Shown here: one piece after another, positions 1-4,445 of the stretch
How positions within the stretch are numbered: position 1 is the stretch's first letter
Layout of the letters: every line of letters begins with the position of its first letter
Assembly (NCBI GenBank): GCA_040255925.1
Contig: JBDZVX010000135.1
Location: forward strand, 1-6,427
DNA length: 6,427 nucleotides
Source: Nitrolancea sp040255925
GTDB taxonomy: Bacteria > Chloroflexota > Chloroflexia > Thermomicrobiales > Thermomicrobiaceae
Reading direction: 5' to 3'
Position numbers and translations under genes: made by a program
Notes under the pieces: generated by a model
What the model was told of the DNA's origin: nothing
Databases searched by the model: none
Seen by the model: only the letters and a program-made list of their open reading frames with translations

Positions 1-332
1 ATCCCTGGGATGGCCGGACCTTGGAGTGGTCGATCCCCTCCCCTCCACCGGTCTACAACTTCGCCGAGATTCCGGTGGTGCATCACCGGGATGCCTTCTG
101 GGAGCAGAAGCATGGAACCGGCGTCAAGGTTGCTCGCCACCAGCATCATGGTGGTGGACATGGCCATGGCATTCACCTGCCGCCCCCGTCAGTCTTCCCG
201 ATCCTAATGGCGGCGGGCCTGACGCTCATGGCAGCCGGATTCATCGGAACGCTCACCATCTATCTGTCCTTCGTCGGGCTCGCGGTGTTCCTCGTTAGTA
301 TCTACGGTATGGCCTTCGAGCCGATCTCCTAG
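1..332 (+). CDS. ctaD: Cytochrome c oxidase subunit I, C-terminal end (5' truncated)
   Basis: This is the last 109 or so codons of a haem-copper oxidase subunit I, the membrane subunit that reduces oxygen and pumps protons. The frame is open from the window edge (first full codon at 3) to TAG at 330-332. The stretch WDGRTLEWSIPSPPPVYNF is the hallmark sequence after the last core helix of bacterial CtaD (canonically W-(D/N)-x-x-T-L-E-W-x-x-x-S-P-P-P-x-x-N-F). After it come an HHRDAFW segment, a His/Gly-rich linker (HQHHGGGHGHGIHLPPPS), and two hydrophobic segments of about 20 residues each, likely transmembrane helices. Core CtaD proteins often end soon after the SPPP motif, so this tail is an extension, of a kind I associate with Chloroflexota and some actinobacteria. 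The extra helices may replace a small separate subunit (inference). No terminator with a T-tract follows closely. The gene has no evident link to the downstream genes. Confidence 0.93.
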   Translation, partial: PWDGRTLEWSIPSPPPVYNFAEIPVVHHRDAFWEQKHGTGVKVARHQHHGGGHGHGIHLPPPSVFPILMAAGLTLMAAGFIGTLTIYLSFVGLAVFLVSIYGMAFEPIS

Positions 333-444
333 ACATCGAAGGAGTGACCGGAAGGTTTATCCGAGAGAGCAATGAGGACGAGAAAGGAAGTTCGTAGCCC
401 GATGTCACAGCTATAGCAGACCTCCAATCCACGCCACCTGTCAC

Positions 445-489
445 GTAGTGGACCGTGCTCGGCCGGGAGTACCGGGCGCGGTCCACTAC
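445..489 (+). repeat. Long inverted repeat, 18-bp-stem hairpin
   Basis: Bases 445-462 pair with 472-489. The outer 11 bp are a perfect match (GTAGTGGACCG against CGGTCCACTAC) and the next 7 pair with two G-U wobbles, leaving a 9-base loop (463-471). It lies 112 bases past the ctaD stop. Only a short TTT follows (490-492), so it is at best a weak intrinsic terminator for ctaD. It could equally be a 3' mRNA stabiliser, a REP-type repeat unit, or part of a structured RNA. The pairing is directly visible; the role is not. Confidence 0.6.
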
Positions 490-540
490 TTTGTGGAGCA
501 CACCGAATCGCGAATGCACGCCGTCCCCCGAAAAAACCTC

Positions 541-571
541 CGGTTGCCAGATGGTGATCATCCGGCAACTG
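541..571 (+). repeat. Inverted repeat hairpin with mismatch
   Basis: CGGTTGCC (541-548) pairs with GGCAACTG (564-571) over 8 bp including one G-U wobble. After an A/C mismatch, GATG (550-553) pairs with CATC (559-562) around a 5-base loop. The right arm is one of four GGCAACTG copies in the window. The same two arms, CGGTTGC and GGCAACTG, recur in the hairpin after the peptidase gene at about 2834-2850. This may be an operator or an RNA structure in a leader; no function is shown by the sequence. Confidence 0.45.
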
Positions 572-619
572 ACCACAGTCACGCCTACCGTATCCCACGC
601 GGAGCAACGTGTTGAGATC

Positions 620-631
620 GGATACGTATCC
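620..631. promoter_or_regulatory. Perfect 12-bp palindrome GGATACGTATCC
   Basis: A fully self-complementary 12-mer lies in the gene-free interval, about 185 bases upstream of the sigma gene. A perfect palindrome of this length is uncommon by chance in an interval of this size and could be a dimeric regulator site. No matching copy was seen in front of the other genes. Confidence 0.3.
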
Positions 632-683
632 TCGACTCCATGGAAACCTCGTAGCCAGCGAGACCTCACGCGAGAGGTCAGAC

Positions 684-717
684 TGGACAATTCACCATGC
701 ATCCTGCAGAATGCAGG
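684..717 (+). promoter_or_regulatory. Candidate sigma70-type promoter with overlapping dyad operator
   Basis: TGGACA (684-689, 5 of 6 to the -35 consensus) is followed after 17 bases by CAGAAT (707-712, 4 of 6 to the -10 consensus). The -10 is overlapped by a perfect dyad, CCTGCA-GAA-TGCAGG (703-717), placed where a bound regulator would block RNA polymerase. Transcription would start near 719 and give a leader of about 97 bases before the 816 ATG. This is a by-eye match; GC-rich lineages often have looser promoters, so other sites could be used. Confidence 0.3.
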
Positions 718-815
718 CAGAAGCGGGTACGCCAGCAACACCCGTCCTTTCATTTCAGAGATTCGTCATTTCGCGTGTAAGATCCACGCCCCGCCGCGCC
801 CACATACAAAAGTAA

Positions 816-1499
816 ATGGCATTGACTGGGAGGCAACTGTTGAGATCGGCTCAGGTGGGGGACAGCGAGAGCCAAGCGCTGGGGCCGGAGAGCGGGCAGG
901 CCACCGAGGAACAACGCCGGGCACTGGCGGAGGCGATCGAGAAACACTGGGACGAATTGGTTCACGCGGCCCGGACGTATACCAGCAAGTTCGGGCCGCC
1001 AGGTGATACCAATTCCCTTTCTCAAGAAGTCTTACAGGATGCGCTGGTGACGGTGGTTCGAACCGCGGCGCGGTTTGATACGAGCAGATCCGCCCGCCCG
1101 TGGCTGCGACGTATCATATTTAATCAGGCACGAACGGCCTGTCGCGATCGGAGGACCGAGCGCAAATATATCCAACCGGTGACCGATGCCGCGCGCGGTG
1201 TGGTCAAACGGGAGGACGATCCAAGCGAGCATTCGGAGGCTGAACTCTTCGGGCTGCTCGGGGCAACGAGCAAAGGCGCGGACCACGGCGTGGACGATGA
1301 TGTCGAGGAAATCTTGGCACTAGTCGGAGAATCTGACCGCGAGGTGCTTCGGCTCTCCGTTTGTGAAGGGCTCCAGGGACCGGACCTTGCCGCCCGGCTA
1401 GGAACGACTACCGGCGCGGCCTACGTCCGTAAGTGCCGGGCGATCGATCGATTGCGAGCGGCCTACGAACGATCGAATGGCGGGCGAGAGGGAACATGA
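816..1499 (+). CDS. ECF-type RNA polymerase sigma factor
   Basis: This encodes a sigma70-family factor of the small ECF type, which directs RNA polymerase to a specific promoter set. Residues about 42-112 form sigma region 2: the helix with SLSQEVLQDALVTVVRTAARFD, then RPWLRRIIFNQARTACRDRR, the usual F-D-x-S-x-x-x-x-x-W-L-x-x-I core-binding and -10 recognition layout. An acidic linker runs to about 160. Region 4 is about 161-217, with a helix-turn-helix around EGLQGPDLAARLGTTTGAAYVRKCRAIDRLR. The first 40 residues are not conserved-looking, and the ATG at 816 has no Shine-Dalgarno sequence. TTG at 840 follows GGGAGG at 6 bases and gives a protein 8 residues shorter, and may be the true start. 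The stop overlaps the next start (ATGA), so the two are translationally coupled. No zinc-finger anti-sigma gene follows; the coupled M78 protein occupies that slot. Confidence 0.9.
   Translation: MALTGRQLLRSAQVGDSESQALGPESGQATEEQRRALAEAIEKHWDELVHAARTYTSKFGPPGDTNSLSQEVLQDALVTVVRTAARFDTSRSARPWLRRIIFNQARTACRDRRTERKYIQPVTDAARGVVKREDDPSEHSEAELFGLLGATSKGADHGVDDDVEEILALVGESDREVLRLSVCEGLQGPDLAARLGTTTGAAYVRKCRAIDRLRAAYERSNGGREGT
828..833 (+). promoter_or_regulatory. Shine-Dalgarno GGGAGG favouring a TTG start at 840 for the sigma gene
   Basis: GGGAGG ends 6 bases before an in-frame TTG (840-842), which is ideal spacing. The bases before the ATG at 816 are A-rich with no purine Shine-Dalgarno core. 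Either the sigma gene starts at TTG 840, or 816 is used without a leader site. A further in-frame GTG lies at 855. Confidence 0.45.
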
Positions 1500-2821
1500 G
1501 CGAAATGCACCCCGAAAAACGACCCGCAACCGCGGAATACCGGGAGGACCTCATACTCCGGTATATTCGCGCGCTCGATTCGAACGACTCCGATTTCGTC
1601 GATTTCGTGCTGGAAGCAGCCGAAGAGGACCCGGAGCTCGATCAACTGATCAGCGAGGTCAACCTTGCGCTGCATGACGAACTGGGGCTCGGGCCGCTGG
1701 CCACCGAAGCGAGTATCGTCCATGACCTCTTACGAAAGCATCTCCCGAGTGGATTCTCCCACCCGCAGCCTGAGGCCCCCCCGCTGACCGTTGGCGAGGT
1801 TGCCGCGCGGATGCTGAACGATCGCCGCCTCACACTCATCGATCGTGAGGGGTGCCGCTCGTTACAAAACAGTCCGGAACCGGTGCCCGGACAGCTCAGC
1901 CACCAGGCGGTGATCGAGCTTGCGGCACGACTGGAGCCCGCCAATCCCCTGACCGAGCGTGGCTGGAACGCTTTCCGAGATGCCGCGATTATGGCGTTCA
2001 TGGGTCGGGGAAGGCAGCAGGCTCACCTGGCCGCGGCTCGCCAAGCTCGCGAGCGCTATGTCCGCAACCAGCCAATCGTCCATACCATTTCGGAGACCGC
2101 TGGAGCACCGGTCTCGACTCGGGACACCGGCGAAGCTGCGGCGCGAGTCTACCGGGATGCTGGGCTCGCAATCGATCGCGCGGCGCCGGGTATCGCCCCG
2201 CTCAATGACATCATTGGCGCCCATCCGATTCGCCTCGCTGAGATACCCAGCCTCAATTATCGCCGGGCTGCTGAGTATTTGGCGGCCGAGACCGGGCAGA
2301 CGATCGACGTCCTGGCGGATCAGCCCGGCGATCTCGCCGGGTTCTTGTACTGCCAACTCCACGACGGCATCCTCTATGGCTGCATTCTGACGAAGCGCGA
2401 TGATCCCATTGTCCGGCGCCGTTTCAGCGCCGCCCATGAATTGGGCCATTACATCCTCCATTTCCTCCCGCTCCTGGAGAACAATCGCGGCGGCGGAGAT
2501 CGGCTGGTCTTTTGGGAGGGATTGACCTACGCCGGGGATGACAGCGGAACCGAGCTGCCGAGCGGCAAGCTGGCTGCCGCGACCGACGGCACGTCGCAGA
2601 CCTTGGGCGCGCTGCCGATGGGCGATCCCGAGGAAATCGAGGCAAACCAGTTCGCGGCCGAGGTCCTGATCCCGGCGGAAGCCTGTCGCCTCGCGGTAGA
2701 ACGCGAGTGCGGACGAATCCGGGACCGATCCAGTCTCGTCCGGCGGCTCGCGAGTGAGTTTCTGGTTAGCCAGCAAGCCATGCGGCGCCGGCTCGACACG
2801 CTGGGATTAACGAATGAATGA
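1496..2821 (+). CDS. Large protein with C-terminal ImmA/IrrE-type (M78) zinc metallopeptidase domain
   Basis: The protein has 441 residues. The start is chosen at 1496 because it overlaps the sigma stop as ATGA and follows a purine-rich GAGAGGGA, although the spacing is short. The C-terminal half is an M78 peptidase domain: HELGH (314-318, zinc ligands H314 and H318, catalytic E315) within RRRFSAAHELGHYILHF. The EEIEANQFAAEVLIP motif at 379-393 supplies the expected third ligand, probably E382. The typical LASEFLVSQQAMRRRLDTLGL tail follows. About 60 residues separate HELGH from the third ligand, longer than the roughly 30 usual in IrrE, with an insert at about 326-376. Residues 14-65 are acidic and helical (RYIRALDSNDSDFVDFVLE, then AAEEDPELDQLISEVN), resembling domains I associate with Chloroflexota sigma-factor operons. 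Residues 150-187 form another likely helical segment. No DNA-binding or membrane segment is evident. Family members cleave a repressor (IrrE on DdrO; ImmA on ImmR). A role cleaving or controlling a partner of the coupled sigma factor is inference. Confidence 0.88.
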   Translation: MSEMHPEKRPATAEYREDLILRYIRALDSNDSDFVDFVLEAAEEDPELDQLISEVNLALHDELGLGPLATEASIVHDLLRKHLPSGFSHPQPEAPPLTVGEVAARMLNDRRLTLIDREGCRSLQNSPEPVPGQLSHQAVIELAARLEPANPLTERGWNAFRDAAIMAFMGRGRQQAHLAAARQARERYVRNQPIVHTISETAGAPVSTRDTGEAAARVYRDAGLAIDRAAPGIAPLNDIIGAHPIRLAEIPSLNYRRAAEYLAAETGQTIDVLADQPGDLAGFLYCQLHDGILYGCILTKRDDPIVRRRFSAAHELGHYILHFLPLLENNRGGGDRLVFWEGLTYAGDDSGTELPSGKLAAATDGTSQTLGALPMGDPEEIEANQFAAEVLIPAEACRLAVERECGRIRDRSSLVRRLASEFLVSQQAMRRRLDTLGLTNE

Positions 2822-2829
2822 CCGCGTCC

Positions 2830-2856
2830 GGCCGGTTGCATGGGCAACTGCCGGCC
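2830..2856 (+). repeat. GC-rich hairpin just after the peptidase gene
   Basis: GGCCG (2830-2834) pairs with CGGCC (2852-2856) and GTTGC (2835-2839) pairs with GCAAC (2844-2848). The loop is 4 bases and there is a 3-base bulge at 2849-2851. It begins 8 bases past the peptidase stop. No T-tract follows, so it is not a standard intrinsic terminator; it may trim or stabilise the upstream message or act as an attenuator. Its right arm contains GGCAACTG (2843-2850). Confidence 0.45.
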
Positions 2857-2959
2857 TCCCATGGTCATCATCGGGAACCGACGGTTCTACGTGGGGACCA
2901 GGCTCGCACCGGGAACGGCGAGTGCAAAACTGCCTTTATTCATCGTGGAGAAGAGGACG

Positions 2960-3241
2960 ATGGCAGACCGATTACGCAAAGACAAGTTCGAGTGGGGTGA
3001 CGATGACGTTGTCATCTCTAGTCCCCAAGACGTCTGGAACGTCACCTACCGAGTGCCACTTCCGGGTGGTGGGACTCGCGAAGAAATCGTCGATGATTTC
3101 AACGGGCTGCAGCAACACCTGATGCAGAAGAATCCGGACGGTGATCTTGACGCGGATTTTCGTGCGTTCATGAAGTCGCCAATCGCGAAGTTCATGCCCA
3201 AAAACATCATGGGCGAAATCGTCGAGCTGGATCTGCTCTAG
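2960..3241 (+). CDS. Small hypothetical protein (93 residues) upstream of nurA
   Basis: I do not recognise this protein. The start at 2960 (MADRLRKDKFEWGDDD) is chosen because a strong purine-rich site, GGAGAAGAGGA (2947-2957), lies just before it. The frame stays open upstream to ATGs at 2840 and 2861, but neither has a ribosome binding site. The product is charged and soluble-looking, with no membrane helix, signal peptide or Cys/His metal motif. It contains a beta-like VWNVTYRVPLPGGG segment, then a helical part (EEIVDDFNGLQQHLMQKN), and ends with a hydrophobic-acidic GEIVELDLL. Third-position GC is lower than in nurA and herA, but codon use is ordinary. It sits between the peptidase gene and nurA on the same strand, so it may belong to either operon. 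It could be a small accessory or regulatory protein. Confidence 0.62.
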   Translation: MADRLRKDKFEWGDDDVVISSPQDVWNVTYRVPLPGGGTREEIVDDFNGLQQHLMQKNPDGDLDADFRAFMKSPIAKFMPKNIMGEIVELDLL

Positions 3242-3375
3242 ATGGCAACTGACGTTCAACCACGCGCTGTCGATGAAGCGATCGTACGCGTTCAGCAACA
3301 TACCGAACGTCTCGTAACAAAGATGAGGGTTGACGCGCGGAACAAGGGGTTGTCGATTGGGGGGAAGGGGACCCA
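3242..3375 (+). other. 134-base stretch before nurA, with a doubtful short reading frame
   Basis: An ATG directly abuts the TAG of the small gene (TAGATG at 3239-3244). It opens a frame of 81 codons running to 3487, the second half of which overlaps nurA in another frame. Its first 45 residues (MATDVQPRAVDEAIVRVQQH, then TERLVTKMRVDARNKGL) could form an amphipathic helix. However, third-position GC is only about half, there is no Shine-Dalgarno site, and the overlap with nurA is long. I treat the stretch as an untranslated spacer or nurA leader unless homologues show otherwise. It carries a GGCAACTG octamer at 3244-3251. Confidence 0.3.
3365..3371 (+). promoter_or_regulatory. Ribosome binding site of nurA
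   Basis: AAGGGGA within a longer G-rich run (from 3358) ends 4 bases before the ATG at 3376. It supports this start over any upstream position. Confidence 0.55.
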
Positions 3376-4413
3376 ATGGGGTTGGAGTTTATACGCGACT
3401 ATGGCGGGCGCCGGTTCGCCACCTATCCACCACAACCGCTGCTGTGGGGCGATGAGACCAACGCCGAGGACGAAACCCCCAAGGTAAACATCGAGTACGA
3501 GCTGCCCGGCGACGATTGGAAGCCGGTTACGGTGCGGGTTCCCGAGCGCTGGAAACCCCAGGATTGGCCGGACAGGCCGGTGCGCTTCATTGATGGAAAA
3601 GATCAGGGGGACACCATCACCGCATTAACGTCAGCCGATGGCTACCCGGTCGCGGTACGCCTCTCGGAGATCGGCGCGGTCGTCGTCCGCGTCGATCATG
3701 GCGAATGCCGGCGCGAGCACGCCGTGACCGAGAAAGTGGTCTCGATGGTGGCGGATGTCTTCCCCTGGGAAGAAGTGGAAGGGTTCGCCTCGGCGCTGCA
3801 GCATGCTGGGATGCGATTACTCACCGCCCGGACGTTGGACGGCCAGCCCTCCTATCAGTTTGAGACCATGCGCCGGGCGGCGGAGCACCGATCCCGGGAC
3901 GAGATGTTCGAACTGGAGACCTCCGTGCTCACGCTCGGCCGCGACCCCAGCATCGTTGACGGCCCACTTGAGTCCCGGCTGGGTGGGCCGGAGGCCGCCG
4001 ACTGGCCGGTCTTCGGTGTAATCAAGAGTCACCGGCAGGTATACCTTCATGAACTCGGGATGCAGGTCTTGTACCGGATCAAACCCGGCCAGCGAACCCC
4101 GGTATTCAGCCTGCCGAATGAGAAGCTCCCGGTAGTCTCCTGGTACGTCCGCCTGGCCGGCGGCCCTGGTACGATGCCCGATTGGGGCTTGGTCCGGGTT
4201 GAGGCGCCGCTCCGGTGGTTCGAACGGGCAGGAGACTGGGACGTTATCGATCTCCTTTCGCGCACCCTCTACGATTACCGCTGCCGGGATGGTGGGTATC
4301 GCCGGGCGCCGGTCTCGCTCCACCCCATCGTCCGCGCGGAGGAGTTGCTCGGGGTCCTCTGCACGCCGGCGAAGCTTCTCGCCAGCCGTTTTTATCACCT
4401 CACCGGCTTGTAG
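3376..4413 (+). CDS. nurA: NurA-type 5'-3' nuclease
   Basis: The 345-residue product matches the NurA family in length and motifs. NurA is a manganese-dependent RNase H-like nuclease that digests 5' strands while docked on the HerA hexamer. Visible motifs are VRFIDGKDQGD (D73, the first catalytic Asp in the family's DG motif) followed by strands ending SEIGAVVVRVD (98-107), SIVDGPL (D195, the second conserved Asp motif), FGVIKSHR (K217), and WYVRLA (256-261). The typical C-terminal segment is HPIVRAEELLGVLCTPAKLL (316-335). The N-terminus (MGLEFIRDYGGRRFATYP) is usual for bacterial members. It is followed after 32 bases by the herA start and then the Mre11-type gene, which is the partner set expected from archaea. 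The identity rests on the two DG motifs, length and neighbours; residue roles are by analogy with archaeal NurA. Confidence 0.86.
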   Translation: MGLEFIRDYGGRRFATYPPQPLLWGDETNAEDETPKVNIEYELPGDDWKPVTVRVPERWKPQDWPDRPVRFIDGKDQGDTITALTSADGYPVAVRLSEIGAVVVRVDHGECRREHAVTEKVVSMVADVFPWEEVEGFASALQHAGMRLLTARTLDGQPSYQFETMRRAAEHRSRDEMFELETSVLTLGRDPSIVDGPLESRLGGPEAADWPVFGVIKSHRQVYLHELGMQVLYRIKPGQRTPVFSLPNEKLPVVSWYVRLAGGPGTMPDWGLVRVEAPLRWFERAGDWDVIDLLSRTLYDYRCRDGGYRRAPVSLHPIVRAEELLGVLCTPAKLLASRFYHLTGL

Positions 4414-4434
4414 GCCGGGCCACTGGCTTAGAGC

Positions 4435-4439
4435 GGAGG
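4435..4439 (+). promoter_or_regulatory. Ribosome binding site fixing the herA start
   Basis: GGAGG lies 6 bases before the ATG at 4446. The frame is open further upstream to an ATG at 4215 inside nurA, but that extension is an Arg/Pro/Gly-rich shadow of nurA with no such site. An internal ATG at 4506 has a weaker GTGGAG nearby and would still keep the whole first domain. Confidence 0.65.
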
Positions 4440-4445
4440 CGTGGG

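Larger units (their letters stand above)
333..815. other. Gene-free interval rich in dyad symmetry, between ctaD and the sigma gene
   Basis: About 480 bases hold no reading frame that reads like protein. Frames open here on either strand give low-complexity, Arg/Ser/Thr-heavy translations with no motif. The interval is visibly less GC-rich than the flanking genes. It contains a long hairpin (445-489), a second hairpin (541-571), a short 6-bp dyad at 662-679 (GACCTC/GAGGTC), a palindrome (620-631) and a candidate promoter with an overlapping dyad (684-717). A stretch at about 601-621 (GGAG, CAACG, TGTTGAGATCGG) is echoed at 829-849 (GGAGG, CAAC, TGTTGAGATCGG) with two one-base gaps. It probably carries the 3' untranslated region of ctaD and the control region of the sigma operon. 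Confidence 0.6.

Noticed and set aside
295..753. 152-codon frame on the minus strand across the gap after ctaD
   Set aside because: The translation is Arg/Ser-rich with no motif, it overlaps the ctaD end, crosses the hairpins, and has no ribosome binding site.
455..1006. 183-codon plus-strand frame overlapping the sigma gene
   Set aside because: The second part is a shadow of the sigma gene (Gly/Arg/Thr-rich), the start lies inside the long hairpin, and no domain is visible.
1862..2776. 304-codon minus-strand frame opposite the peptidase gene
   Set aside because: It is the antisense of a gene with a clear HELGH domain. Long antisense frames are common in GC-rich coding DNA.
2873..2940. GGGAACC (2873-2879) and GGGAAC (2911-2916) as ECF-type -35 elements for the 93-residue gene
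   Set aside because: The -35-like match is attractive, but no convincing -10 lies 16-17 bases downstream of either (only a TTTATT 18 bases after the second).
2818..3000. 60-codon frame starting with an ATGA overlap at the peptidase stop
   Set aside because: The overlap looks like coupling, but there is no specific ribosome binding site, the translation is His/Arg/Gly-rich, and it runs into the 93-residue gene out of frame.
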